DNA of 64,000 bases from assembly GCA_050181835.1 (NCBI GenBank), contig JBFXCU010000001.1:62001-126000 (forward strand). Reading direction: 5' to 3'. The notes under the pieces are model-generated. The model was not told the DNA's origin. It saw nothing but the letters and a program-made list of their open reading frames with translations, and searched no databases. This DNA comes from CAILZL01 sp050181835 (GTDB lineage Bacteria; Pseudomonadota; Gammaproteobacteria; Steroidobacterales; Steroidobacteraceae). Every line of letters begins with the position of its first letter. The stretch's first letter is position 1. The position numbers and the translations under genes are program-made. Shown one piece after another: positions 1-9,042 of this stretch.

Positions 1-254
1 TAGTGATTTCCGTTACTGATACTGGCACAGGTATCAGCGATGAAATTCGCGAACGAATGTTTGAACCATTTTTTACCACCAAGGGGAAACGTGGTAATGG
101 GCTGGGACTTGCTATCGTCAATCAGATTGTCACGCGAGCTGGCGGTCACATTCAAGTTCGTTCAGTGCTGAACAAGGGCACTACCGTATCAATCTACCTA
201 CCACGGATTTCCAGTACTGTTGCGCAGCCACAGCTCGCCAACGCCAGCCACTGA
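1..254 (+). CDS. Sensor histidine kinase, C-terminal ATPase fragment (5' truncated by window edge)
   Basis: This is the last 83 residues of a two-component sensor kinase; the rest lies before the window. The HATPase_c boxes are visible in order: G1 box VTDTGTGI, F box FEPFFTTK and G2 box GNGLGLAIV, followed by the closing beta strand (GTTVSIYLP). Proteins with this tail autophosphorylate a histidine using ATP. The sensor domain, HisKA helix and partner regulator are out of view, so the signal is unknown. The short spacing between the G1 and G2 boxes resembles NtrB/ZraS-type kinases, but that is only an impression. The frame is open to the window edge, so the GTG at position 3 is probably an internal valine codon. 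Confidence 0.85.
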   Translation, partial: VISVTDTGTGISDEIRERMFEPFFTTKGKRGNGLGLAIVNQIVTRAGGHIQVRSVLNKGTTVSIYLPRISSTVAQPQLANASH

Positions 255-329
255 GTTCACGCAAAGCTCCGCTTTTTGTTGCACAATGCAACAAGGTCTT
301 CATCGCTTTAGTTTTTATCCTGCGGAGTA

Positions 330-542
330 ATGGTGCGCATTGCCAAGCCCTTGTTGTTGGTCAGCACTCCCATTGGAGTGGTCTGGGGAGTAGCCGAAGC
401 CTACCGGTTTCATCCTTGGCTAGCACTGTTGATGGCGCTATTACTAGGTGTGATTACCGTGTTTATCCTGTTTACAGTACGCGTGATTCGTCACGAACAA
501 GCGCAGAATGCGGCCAGTACTCACTCTGATTCACCGTCCTGA
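330..542 (+). CDS. Small two-helix membrane protein, function unknown
   Basis: A 70-residue protein with two hydrophobic stretches (about residues 7-22 and 29-50) separated by a short polar segment, then a hydrophilic tail. It is likely an inner-membrane protein. GGAG lies at 324-327, only 2 nt before the ATG at 330 and 5 nt before the in-frame GTG at 333, so translation may start at 333. It ends 5 nt before sthA and is probably co-transcribed with it. I do not recognise the family. Confidence 0.6.
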   Translation: MVRIAKPLLLVSTPIGVVWGVAEAYRFHPWLALLMALLLGVITVFILFTVRVIRHEQAQNAASTHSDSPS

Positions 543-547
543 TTTTT

Positions 548-1945
548 ATGAGCACGAAACAAGTATTTGATGTAGTCATCATTGGTAGCGGCCCCGGCGG
601 TGAAGGTGCCGCCATGAATGCCGCCAAGAACCATTTGAAAGTGGCAATGGTCGAGCGACATATGGAAGTGGGTGGCGGCTGTACGCATTGGGGAACCATC
701 CCCAGCAAGGCACTGCGCCATGCCGTAAAGACACTACAAGAAGTACGACAGAACCCATTGCTGCGCGACGCGCGCAGTGCAGTGAATCTTACCTTCCCAC
801 AAATTCTTGCCAACGCCAATCGGGTCATCGAGACACAGGTGGCAGAGCGACGCCGGTTTTATGAACGCAACCGCGTGCCTATATTTGCGGGTGCTGGTCG
901 CTTCATTGATAGCAATACCATTGAAGTACACAACCATGCGGGTACGCCAGTACGTGTGCAAGGCAAGCACTTTGTGATTGCCACCGGCTCCCGTCCTTAT
1001 CACCCACCGGAACTGGACTTTAGCCATCCCCGCATTGTCGATAGCGATAGTGTGTTGCGCTATCCAGAGCAGCCATTCTCGGTAACGATATATGGAGCTG
1101 GTGTTATCGGTTGTGAGTACGCCAGCATCTTTATCAACCTTGGTGCCAAAGTCACCTTGGTCAACACCCATGATCGACTGCTATCCTTCATGGATGAGGA
1201 AATCGCTGAAGCACTATCGTATCACCTGCGCGAACAGGGCTGCGTAATTCGCCACAACGAGCAATTTGCAGGTATCACGGCGCGCAGTAATGACGTTGTA
1301 ATGGAGCTTCAATCTGGTCGGCGCATTAAATCCGATATTCTGCTGTGGGCCAATGGCCGTACTGGCAACACTCATGACATGGGACTGGAAGCGCTGGGCA
1401 TTGAACCCAATTCACGCGGACAATTAGCAGTGAATGCGCACTATCAAACCGCACTGAAACACATCTATGCCGTGGGTGATGTTGCAGGGCCGCCCGCACT
1501 AGCCAGCGCCGCGTATGTACAAGGCGCACATGCGGTACAACATGTGCTGACACCAGAAATCGAGCCGCACTCACTGGCGATGGTACCCAGCGGCATCTAC
1601 ACCATTCCAGAAATCTCTTCAGTTGGCCAAAATGAATCGGAACTACAAGCTGCCAAGGTGCCCTACGAAGTGGGCCATTGCTCATTCAAGCACTTGGCAC
1701 GCGCACAGATGACGGGCGAAGGCGCGGGCATGCTGAAGATCATCTTTCATACCAAGACCATGAAAATTCTCGGTGTGCACTGCTTTGGCGATGGCTCCTC
1801 CGAGATCGTGCATATTGGCCAGACCATCATGGCTAATGATGCCATTAACGATATTCGTTATTTCACCCGCACCACCTTTAACTATCCGACCATGGCTGAG
1901 GCCTACCGACGTGCGGCGTTTAATGGGTTGAATCGGTTGAGTTGA
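548..1945 (+). CDS. sthA: Soluble pyridine nucleotide transhydrogenase
   Basis: Flavoprotein of 465 residues that moves reducing equivalents between NADPH and NAD+ in the cytoplasm. The FAD site GSGPGGEG lies near residues 13-20 and the second nucleotide site GAGVIGCEYASI near 175-186. The segment GGGCTHWGTIPSKAL keeps only the first cysteine (C45) of the CxxxxC redox pair; Thr stands at the second position. That loss separates SthA from lipoamide dehydrogenase and glutathione reductase. The C-terminal dimerisation part (FNYPTMAEAYRRAA) is conserved, and the length matches the family. The 3' end overlaps the convergent nitronate monooxygenase gene by 26 nt. Confidence 0.95.
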   Translation: MSTKQVFDVVIIGSGPGGEGAAMNAAKNHLKVAMVERHMEVGGGCTHWGTIPSKALRHAVKTLQEVRQNPLLRDARSAVNLTFPQILANANRVIETQVAERRRFYERNRVPIFAGAGRFIDSNTIEVHNHAGTPVRVQGKHFVIATGSRPYHPPELDFSHPRIVDSDSVLRYPEQPFSVTIYGAGVIGCEYASIFINLGAKVTLVNTHDRLLSFMDEEIAEALSYHLREQGCVIRHNEQFAGITARSNDVVMELQSGRRIKSDILLWANGRTGNTHDMGLEALGIEPNSRGQLAVNAHYQTALKHIYAVGDVAGPPALASAAYVQGAHAVQHVLTPEIEPHSLAMVPSGIYTIPEISSVGQNESELQAAKVPYEVGHCSFKHLARAQMTGEGAGMLKIIFHTKTMKILGVHCFGDGSSEIVHIGQTIMANDAINDIRYFTRTTFNYPTMAEAYRRAAFNGLNRLS

Positions 1946-2888
1946 CCCCGCTCCGACTACGCTGGTAATCATTCAGTATGCGCGCCACCAATTCAGCAAC
2001 GGTCGGCGCATCTTCAATCGTGCCTACACCCTGTCCAGCTGACCAGACATCGCGCCACGCTTTCTTGTCTGCTTGTTGCTCATCGTGCCCGGCTAGCTCA
2101 GCGCCAATATTGGCGTTTATGTACGGTAATGTGGGATCAATACCAGCACGCAACAAACTTTCGGTTAGGAAGTTACCAGATACACCTGAAACCGCAGGCG
2201 TATAAGTTACATCATCCGGATCGGCGCTCAATATCATTTGCTTGTATACATCACTGGCGCGTGATTCTTGCGTGGCAATGAAGCGCGTGCCCATGTAGGC
2301 AAAGTCGGTACCAAGTAGTTGGGCTGCGGCAATTTCATGGCCGCTATTGATACAACCCGCAAGTATCACCGTGCCATTAAAAAACTGGCGTACCGCAGCA
2401 ACGAAGGCGAAAGGATTGAGCAGGCCAGCATGTCCTCCGGCACCGGCACAGACCAGGATCAAGCCATCAACACCAGCAGCGGCCGCTTTCTCAGCATGAC
2501 GCAGGGTTGTAACGTCATGAAACACCAGGCCACCATAAGCATGCACGCGATCAATCAACGAAGGCACTAACCCCAATGAAGTAATCACCAATGGCACACG
2601 CTGCTGAATACACACATTCAAATCCGCCTCTAAGCGCGGATTGGTTCTATGCACAATCAGGTTCACGCCATAGGCAGCGGGTATTGTTGCCAACCCGGCC
2701 AAACCTCGCTCAATTTCAGTCAACCATTCAGCAAAACCCTGCGTGCTACGTTGGTTCAGTGCCGGAAAGGTGCCAATGATGCCTTGCTGGCAGCAGGCAA
2801 TAACCAGATCAGGCCCCGACACCAGAAACATCGGTGCTGCGATAACCGGCAGCTTCAATCCCGCGAACAGAGATGCTGGAATACTCAT
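1920..2888 (-). CDS. Nitronate monooxygenase (NPD/FabK-like FMN enzyme)
   Basis: A 322-residue TIM-barrel flavoprotein. Typical family segments are the N-terminal PVIAAPMFLVSGPDL, VCAGAGGHAGL (FMN phosphate region), and AGCINSGHEIAAAQLLGTDFAYMGTRF. Members oxidise alkyl nitronates such as propionate 3-nitronate using FMN and oxygen; some relatives are enoyl-ACP reductases, so the substrate is not fixed. It starts 3 nt after the M13 peptidase gene stops and is probably the second gene of that pair. Its end overlaps sthA on the other strand. Confidence 0.85.
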   Translation of the reverse strand: MSIPASLFAGLKLPVIAAPMFLVSGPDLVIACCQQGIIGTFPALNQRSTQGFAEWLTEIERGLAGLATIPAAYGVNLIVHRTNPRLEADLNVCIQQRVPLVITSLGLVPSLIDRVHAYGGLVFHDVTTLRHAEKAAAAGVDGLILVCAGAGGHAGLLNPFAFVAAVRQFFNGTVILAGCINSGHEIAAAQLLGTDFAYMGTRFIATQESRASDVYKQMILSADPDDVTYTPAVSGVSGNFLTESLLRAGIDPTLPYINANIGAELAGHDEQQADKKAWRDVWSAGQGVGTIEDAPTVAELVARILNDYQRSRSGVNSTDSTH

Positions 2889-2891
2889 GAC

Positions 2892-4964
2892 TTACCAGAT
2901 ACTCACGCGCTGCGCGGGCGCGAGATACATTTTATCTCCCGACTTAACAGCGAATGCCGTATAGAACGCATCTTGATTCACCAATGCGCCCCATGCTCTG
3001 AATTGCGCTGGTGAATGTGGGTCTACGGTTAACAACCGAATGGCTTCTTTTTCACGCGACTTACTACGCCACACTTGTGCCCAGCCCGCATAAAATCGCT
3101 GGATATCATTCAAACCATCAAGCGTAGCCGGTACCTTCCCGATCGATGACAGCTGATACGCCTTATAGGCAATAGCCAGGCCAGAATTGTCAGCGATATT
3201 TTCTCCCAACGTTAGCTCACCATTTACGTGAAAGCCCTTCACTGGTTCATACGCAGTGTATTGTTTGATTAGTGCCTTGGTCTTGGTCGCAAACTTGGCA
3301 TGATCGTCCTTACTCCACCAATCACGTAAATTTCCATCGCCATCGTATTGACTGCCTTGGTCGTCGAATCCATGGCTAATTTCATGGCCAATAACAGCGC
3401 CAATGGCACCATAGTTAACCGCATCATCTGCCAGTGGATTAAAAAATGGTGGCTGCAGAATAGCAGCCGGAAACACAATCTCATTCAACTCTGGATTGTA
3501 GTAAGCATTTACCGTCTGCGGTGTCATGCCCCATTCATCACGATCAATCGGCTTGCCCAGCTTATTGATATTGCGCTGATACTCAAATTCCTGCGCGCGC
3601 ATGACGTTACCGACCAAGTCATCTGCCTTGATTTCCAGACTGGAGTAATCACGCCATTGTTTAGGGTAACCAATCTTGACGGTGAACTTGGCGAGCTTTT
3701 CCTTAGCTGCTTGTTTAGTCGCATCACTCATCCAATCCAACGTATCAATCGATTGCTCATACGCTGTTAACAAATTCGCCACCAACGACTCCATACGTTG
3801 CTTGCTCTCGGCAGGGAAGTGTTTGGCCACATACAGCCTGCCAAGGTTTTCGCCGACCGCTGACTCCACCACGCTCAAGCCGCGCTTCCAGCGTGGTCGA
3901 TTCTCTGGGATGTCGCGCAACACGGTGCTGTTAAATGCAAAATCATTGTCAACGAAGGCCTTGGAAAGATAGGGTGCATAGGCCGATATTAATTGCCACT
4001 TCAGATAGGCTCGCCAAATTTGCAATGGCTGCTTATTCAACAGATTCGCATAGGCAGTCACATAGCTAGGCTGGCTAACCAGTAGATATTCGACCTTGCC
4101 TGACACGCCCGCAGCTTCCATGAATGCAGGCCAGTCAACCCCACCCGCCAGTTTTGGCAGGTCATTGAGTAAATACTTGTTATAAGTCTTAATCGGATCA
4201 CGATTTTCCACCTTGTCCCACTGCTCCTTGGCGAGACTGGATTCAAGTGACAAGATTTGGTCAGCCGCTTGTTCACTCTGCTCAAACTCAGCCAGCGCCA
4301 AGCTACTTGCAATGTGCTGGCGATAGGCCGCACGAATCTTTTTATAGGCACCACCCTCACCATCTTTGAGATAGTAGTCGCGATCAGGCAACCCCAACCC
4401 TGACTGATACAAGTCCACCGCATAGCTGGTGGAGTCGCGATTATCCTGATGCACGTATGGCACTAGCGGCACATTGACACCGAGTTGCGCCAGCTTTGCC
4501 ATATGGCTAGTTAATGCGGTCACGGAATCCAGTTTGTCGATAGCTTGCAACTCGGCTTGCAACGGATGCAGTCCGAGTAATTCCAGACGCGCTTCATCCA
4601 TGAAGCTGGCATAGGCATCACGCACTTTGATGGCACCGTCATCCGCTACCACTTCACCCTCCTGCTGCAAGCCATCAACAATCGCGCGCAACTGTGCTTC
4701 AGCAGCATCAGCCAGTTCATAAAAAGACCCATAACGCGCTTTGTCTGCGGGTATCTCTACTGTATCCAGCCATCGACCATTGATGTATCGATACAAATCG
4801 TCTTGTGGCCTGGTGGCCGCATCAAAATAATTGGCATTAAGACCACTAACTGGCGCAACAACAGCTACTTGGTTACTCGCATCTGCTGTAGGCATTGCTG
4901 CTTGGTGGTTACACGCCGAGAGCAGGACACTGCCTAGAACCAATCTCAGTAATTGAATTCTCAT
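2892..4964 (-). CDS. M13 family zinc metallopeptidase (PepO/neprilysin-like) lipoprotein
   Basis: A 690-residue protein with a lipoprotein signal: a hydrophobic helix ending in the lipobox LLSAC near residue 18, so it should be exported and membrane anchored. The N-terminal M13 domain is followed by the catalytic domain with the substrate motif NAYY, zinc motif HEISH and the third ligand in ENIADNSG. The end YLAPAQRVSIW is typical of bacterial members, which lack the mammalian CxxW. The family cleaves small peptides on the amino side of hydrophobic residues. With the OPT, POT, M2 and M3 genes in this window it fits a peptide-feeding lifestyle. Confidence 0.93.
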   Translation of the reverse strand: MRIQLLRLVLGSVLLSACNHQAAMPTADASNQVAVVAPVSGLNANYFDAATRPQDDLYRYINGRWLDTVEIPADKARYGSFYELADAAEAQLRAIVDGLQQEGEVVADDGAIKVRDAYASFMDEARLELLGLHPLQAELQAIDKLDSVTALTSHMAKLAQLGVNVPLVPYVHQDNRDSTSYAVDLYQSGLGLPDRDYYLKDGEGGAYKKIRAAYRQHIASSLALAEFEQSEQAADQILSLESSLAKEQWDKVENRDPIKTYNKYLLNDLPKLAGGVDWPAFMEAAGVSGKVEYLLVSQPSYVTAYANLLNKQPLQIWRAYLKWQLISAYAPYLSKAFVDNDFAFNSTVLRDIPENRPRWKRGLSVVESAVGENLGRLYVAKHFPAESKQRMESLVANLLTAYEQSIDTLDWMSDATKQAAKEKLAKFTVKIGYPKQWRDYSSLEIKADDLVGNVMRAQEFEYQRNINKLGKPIDRDEWGMTPQTVNAYYNPELNEIVFPAAILQPPFFNPLADDAVNYGAIGAVIGHEISHGFDDQGSQYDGDGNLRDWWSKDDHAKFATKTKALIKQYTAYEPVKGFHVNGELTLGENIADNSGLAIAYKAYQLSSIGKVPATLDGLNDIQRFYAGWAQVWRSKSREKEAIRLLTVDPHSPAQFRAWGALVNQDAFYTAFAVKSGDKMYLAPAQRVSIW

Positions 4965-5413
4965 AATTTACGCATCCATCAGTTTAGGTGTCACAGACGC
5001 TGAACTTAACAAAACCTGGAGCGCACGCCCAACAATTGCTGATCGCGATTGCGACTTACCCCAAATGAGCCTCAATCCGTCGCGGCCAACAGCACGATTT
5101 GGGCGACTTTCATCATCAGCCAACGCTGTAGCTGCCTACGCAGATGTGAACTACGCCACAATTGCAGCATTTCTTCGCAGGCCATGCAGCCTTTCCATAA
5201 AGAATAAATATTATTAAATATATCAATCACTTAAATTCATATTTTCACTCTCAAAGCGGTTCAAATAGCTAGTAAAGCAGTGCAAAGCCGATCCATTTTT
5301 AGCGATAGGGGCTTGTACTACAGCTTAAGCAGGTATATGTTGCATAGCACAATATCGCAGCACAGGCAGCAATATTGTAATTGCTCTTAACTGCTCAAAT
5401 TTGAGGTGACGTC
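4965..5413. other. Intergenic region, no gene recognised
   Basis: About 450 nt between the M13 start and a tiny membrane ORF. The stretch at about 5201-5260 is strongly AT-rich. An inverted repeat ACAATAT (5349-5355) and ATATTGT (5372-5378) with a 16-nt spacer lies upstream of the tiny ORF and could be an operator. I see no coding signature. Confidence 0.4.
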
Positions 5414-5488
5414 ATGATTATCGTAGCAATCGTTTTCTTGGCCGGTGTAGTGCTGTTCCTGTCCTTGCAGGCGGGTTCAGAATCTTAA
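5414..5488 (+). CDS. Tiny single-helix membrane peptide (24 residues)
   Basis: ATG at 5414 is preceded by a strong Shine-Dalgarno GAGGTGA (5403-5409) at 4 nt spacing. The product begins MIIVAIVFLAGVVLFLSLQ and ends GSES, i.e. one transmembrane helix and a short polar tail. Nothing larger overlaps it. The good ribosome site and clean hydrophobic pattern argue for translation; its function is unknown and the family is not recognised. Confidence 0.45.
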   Translation: MIIVAIVFLAGVVLFLSLQAGSES

Positions 5489-5540
5489 TACCCGTTCTGG
5501 AATATCTTGAACACCCTACCGGGTGATGTCGATTGATTTA

Positions 5541-5593
5541 AAAAGCCAGCAGCCGTATCGCCTCCGCTTAGGAAGCGCGACAGCGGCTGTTGG
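5541..5593 (-). terminator. Rho-independent terminator of the OPT transporter gene
   Basis: Arms CCAGCAGCCG (5546-5555) and CGGCTGTTGG (5584-5593) pair over 10 bp with one G-T wobble. Read on the minus strand the hairpin is followed by CTTTTTAAATC. It lies just past the OPT stop codon (5600-5602). Confidence 0.7.
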
Positions 5594-5599
5594 ACTAAA

Positions 5600-7852
5600 T
5601 CACGGTCTAGCAGGTTCACGACCTGCCCATAGCAGAATCAGCGTCAGGATCGCAAACGGAATCAACGCCAATGCATCAGCATGCGCGCCTGAGTAGAACG
5701 GATTGCTGGACTGCGCCCACGCGCTCAGCTTGGCGTCAGTGGTGTCGAACACCCCTGCCATTAGCGCAATGAAAATACCTGCGATGGCACCTCCGGCAAT
5801 ATAGCCTGAAGCCATCAATACCCCCGAACTACGATCAGCATTGGCAACAATGGTTGCTGCGTCTTCGCCGCGTTGCTCGGCAGCGGCGGTGCGCTGCCGA
5901 TCTGTCCACCAACGCAGGATGCCACCGAGCAACATCGGCGTGGTAGTCACCAGCGGCAGGTACACGCCCACTGAGAAATTCAGCGAATTGATACCGCACA
6001 TTTCCACGGCAATCGCCAGCATTACGCCCAGCAACATCAGCCCCCACGGTAACTCGCGATCCAGTACGCCACGAATGATGTAAGACATCAGCGTCGCCTT
6101 GGGCGCATCAAATTTTCGCACCTGAGTACCATCCGGGCGCGTGTTGTACTTGCCATTGATACCGGGGTCCACCAACCACACCGCTTGTCCCTGCTCATTC
6201 ACCAGGTACTTGCCAGCGGGGCCACCCTGCTCATCACGTTTATGCCAAACGTGATAACTGCCTTGATCTTGCCTTGCTTGTGGGCCACGCAAACTCTCAA
6301 GCTTGCTATCTAAATTGGCCACTGCATGCAACCCTGCTGGCGCAACCTGCGCTGCAGGTACATACACCGTAGCTGTATCGTTCAACTTGAGCAGGATCGG
6401 CCCCAGCACTAACACCGACATCAAACTACCAATGACGATGGCGTACTGTTGCAAACGCGGCGTTGCCCCCACCAGAAAGCCGGTTTTTAGGTCTTGCGAG
6501 GTAGTGCCACCATTCGATGCAGCGACACAGACAATGCCGCCCACTGATAACGCCGCCACGTAATGCTCTGTACCGGTCCAGCCTAGCGCTAGAAAGATCA
6601 GACAGGTCAGTAACAGCGTGGCAATGGTCATACCGGAAATGGGATTAGAAGTAGAACCAATCTCGCCGGTCAGTCGTGACGACACCATGACAAACAGGAA
6701 ACCAAATACCAGCAACAAGATGGCACCAAAGATATTCATGTTGAGTGAAGGTGCCGCCACGATCCATACCAGCAATATCAGGCAACCAACCAGCACGTAT
6801 TTCATGGAAATATCCTGCTCAGTACGCAGCACCGCACCCGCGATCACTACATCACGCTGAGTGCCGTTGTTTATGCCACGACGGAGGCTGCCAATAATCA
6901 TGGGTAGTGAGCGCACCAGACTGATCAGTCCCGCTGCGGCTACTGCGCCCGCCCCTATGTAAAGGATGTAAGCACTGCGTATGTCATCGGCGCTCATGTC
7001 ACTGATGGGCACGGTACCTGGGGTAACCGCGCCGGGTATCGACTCGCCAAATAGCTTGATCATGGGAATCATCACCAGATAAGCCAGCACGCCACCAGCA
7101 CACATCACGCCGGCGATGCGTGGCCCAATGATGTAGCCCACGCCCAACAACTCTGGTGAGGCCTCAACACCAATGGAACCGCCAGCGAGCGGCGCACCAA
7201 ATACCTTTTCCGGCACGTCCTTCCATAGTTTGAAGGCCGCCATCATGGTTTTGTAGGCCAGCCCAATACCAAAGCCAGTGAAAATAGTGTTAGCGCTAAG
7301 ACCTTGCAACACCCCCCGCGCCTCCTCGGCTTTGGCGGCGGGCGACGCTGCCGCACGCGATTCTGTGGAAGCGCCCGCTTTCAATACTTCCGCACAGGCC
7401 GTGCCTTCCGGATACTTGAGCTTGCCGTGTTCGCGTACGATCAACGTACGGCGCAACGGAATCATCATCAGGATGCCAAGCAGCGCACCAGTAGCGGCGA
7501 CTAACATCACTCGCATCAGTTCCAACTCAAACCCCAGAATCAGTATCGCAGGCATGGTGACGCCAATACCAAAGGCAATCGACTCACCGGCCGACCCCGC
7601 CGTTTGTGCGATGTTGTTCTCAAGAATGCTAGCGTCGCGACCACCGGCGCGTGACAACAGACGAAACAGCGTCAACGAAATCACCGCCACCGGGATAGAT
7701 GCACTGACCGTCAGCCCCACCTTCAACACCAAGTACAGCGATGAGGCACCAAAGATCATGCCCAATACCGCTCCTACCAACAGCGCACGTACGGTAAATT
7801 CTGGCAGTTGGGTTTCAGCAGCGATGTACGGTGTAAAACGTAAATCATTCAT
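5600..7852 (-). CDS. OPT family oligopeptide transporter
   Basis: A 750-residue membrane protein of the OPT superfamily with about 14 or more hydrophobic segments. The N-terminal signature (TVRALLVGAVLGMIFGASS, then LKYPEGTACAEVLKAG) is typical of bacterial members, thought to import oligopeptides by proton coupling. A hydrophilic stretch at about residues 500-590, rich in charged residues and glycines, interrupts the membrane segments and is probably a large soluble loop. It is divergent from yciH with only a short gap. It is one of two peptide importers in the window. Confidence 0.93.
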   Translation of the reverse strand: MNDLRFTPYIAAETQLPEFTVRALLVGAVLGMIFGASSLYLVLKVGLTVSASIPVAVISLTLFRLLSRAGGRDASILENNIAQTAGSAGESIAFGIGVTMPAILILGFELELMRVMLVAATGALLGILMMIPLRRTLIVREHGKLKYPEGTACAEVLKAGASTESRAAASPAAKAEEARGVLQGLSANTIFTGFGIGLAYKTMMAAFKLWKDVPEKVFGAPLAGGSIGVEASPELLGVGYIIGPRIAGVMCAGGVLAYLVMIPMIKLFGESIPGAVTPGTVPISDMSADDIRSAYILYIGAGAVAAAGLISLVRSLPMIIGSLRRGINNGTQRDVVIAGAVLRTEQDISMKYVLVGCLILLVWIVAAPSLNMNIFGAILLLVFGFLFVMVSSRLTGEIGSTSNPISGMTIATLLLTCLIFLALGWTGTEHYVAALSVGGIVCVAASNGGTTSQDLKTGFLVGATPRLQQYAIVIGSLMSVLVLGPILLKLNDTATVYVPAAQVAPAGLHAVANLDSKLESLRGPQARQDQGSYHVWHKRDEQGGPAGKYLVNEQGQAVWLVDPGINGKYNTRPDGTQVRKFDAPKATLMSYIIRGVLDRELPWGLMLLGVMLAIAVEMCGINSLNFSVGVYLPLVTTTPMLLGGILRWWTDRQRTAAAEQRGEDAATIVANADRSSGVLMASGYIAGGAIAGIFIALMAGVFDTTDAKLSAWAQSSNPFYSGAHADALALIPFAILTLILLWAGREPARP

Positions 7853-7918
7853 GGTGAGCTCTGTGTAAGCTAGTCAGTGAAATTGTTCTTCAGCAACATT
7901 GTTGCGACACTATCCGCC

Positions 7919-8317
7919 ATGCACAAAGCAAAGTACAAGAGCAGCAATACGCTGAACCACACCACACAGGCATATTCAACTACTGTTTATTCTACTGATG
8001 GCGGCCGGTTGTGCCCTGGTTGTAGTAAACCGTTAGCCGCCTGCAACTGTAAGCAACAACACAGCAGCACCGTAGGTGATGGTGTGGTACGTATTAGCCG
8101 CGAAACCAAGGGGCGGGGCGGCAAGTCCGTAAATGTAATCAGCGGCTTAAGACTGATGCCGACAGAACTGGAGGCTTTGTGCACAAAGTTAAAAAAGCGC
8201 TGTGGCACTGGCGGCACCTGCAAGGACGGCAACATTGAAATTCAAGGCGAACATCGCGACACGCTGGTAGCAGAACTGACCAAACTTGGTCACAACGTGA
8301 AGAAAGCCGGTGGCTGA
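7919..8317 (+). CDS. yciH: SUI1/eIF1-like translation factor YciH
   Basis: The product has the SUI1 core: GDGVVRISRETKGRGGKSV, then LKKRCGTGGTCKDGNIEIQG and the ending KLGHNVKKAGG. E. coli YciH discriminates start codons on the 30S subunit. An added CPGCSKPLAACNC segment upstream of the core could bind zinc and is absent from E. coli YciH. The start is uncertain: the ATG at 7919 gives 132 residues, while a GTG at 7877 would add 14 poorly conserved residues close to the divergent OPT gene. Neither has a clear ribosome site. The 3' end touches rluF. Confidence 0.85.
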   Translation: MHKAKYKSSNTLNHTTQAYSTTVYSTDGGRLCPGCSKPLAACNCKQQHSSTVGDGVVRISRETKGRGGKSVNVISGLRLMPTELEALCTKLKKRCGTGGTCKDGNIEIQGEHRDTLVAELTKLGHNVKKAGG

Positions 8318-9020
8318 CCTCCCCTCACCTACGATGCGTATCAACAAATTTATCAGCGAAACCGGTGTGTGTTCGCGCCGCGAAGCCGATCAATGGATAG
8401 AAGCAGGTCGCGTCAGCATCAATGGTATTGCCGCCACGCTGGGCAGCAAGGTTGCGGTCGGCGATTCAGTCTGCGTTGACGGGCAACCCCTCGGCGCCAA
8501 GAAAGCACCGGTGTATATTGCTCTGAATAAACCCATCGGCATCACTTGCACCAGCGAGCCACATATCAAAGACAACATTGTCGAATTGGTAGGCCACCCC
8601 GAACGCATTTTTCCAATTGGTCGTCTCGATAAGGATTCAGAAGGCTTGATCCTACTCACCAATGACGGCGACATCGTCAACGAAATCCTGCGCGTTGAGA
8701 ACGCGCATGAAAAAGAGTACCTAGTCACTGTTGATCGTCCAGTGACGGATGAATTTCTGCAGGAGATGGCTAGCGGCGTGCGCATCATGGGCACGATAAC
8801 CAAACCTTGCCTCGTCCGCCGTCTGTATGCCAACAGTTTCAGCATTATTCTGACGCAGGGTTTGAACCGACAAATTCGCCGCATGTGCGCGGCGTTTGAT
8901 TACCGAGTACGCCGCCTGCAACGTATTCGCATCATGCATATCCAGTTAGGCAACCTCAAGCGCGGTGAGTGGCGCAATTTGAGCAGTAAAGAATTACAGG
9001 GTTTGGGGCTGCATCGCTAA
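8310..9020 (+). CDS. rluF: 23S rRNA pseudouridine synthase RluF
   Basis: A 236-residue protein of the RsuA/RluB/E/F family. An N-terminal S4 RNA-binding domain (MRINKFISETGVCSRREAD) is followed by the catalytic domain with GRLDKDSEGLILLTNDGD, where the Asp of GRLD is the nucleophile, and by LNRQIRRMC. The HEKEYLVTVD segment and order match E. coli RluF, which modifies U2604 of 23S rRNA; the long basic tail of E. coli RluF is missing. The GTG at 8310 overlaps yciH by 8 nt; the ATG at 8334 also starts just at the S4 domain and may be correct. A damaged copy of its middle part lies at 33045-33200. Confidence 0.88.
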   Translation: MADLPSPTMRINKFISETGVCSRREADQWIEAGRVSINGIAATLGSKVAVGDSVCVDGQPLGAKKAPVYIALNKPIGITCTSEPHIKDNIVELVGHPERIFPIGRLDKDSEGLILLTNDGDIVNEILRVENAHEKEYLVTVDRPVTDEFLQEMASGVRIMGTITKPCLVRRLYANSFSIILTQGLNRQIRRMCAAFDYRVRRLQRIRIMHIQLGNLKRGEWRNLSSKELQGLGLHR

Positions 9021-9042
9021 ACCGTAGCAGCTCAGCGGAAAA

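Noticed and set aside
7278..7868. A 196-codon plus-strand frame antisense to the OPT gene
   Set aside because: It mirrors the codon pattern of the real minus-strand gene, has low-complexity Ser/Ala/Arg composition and no motif.
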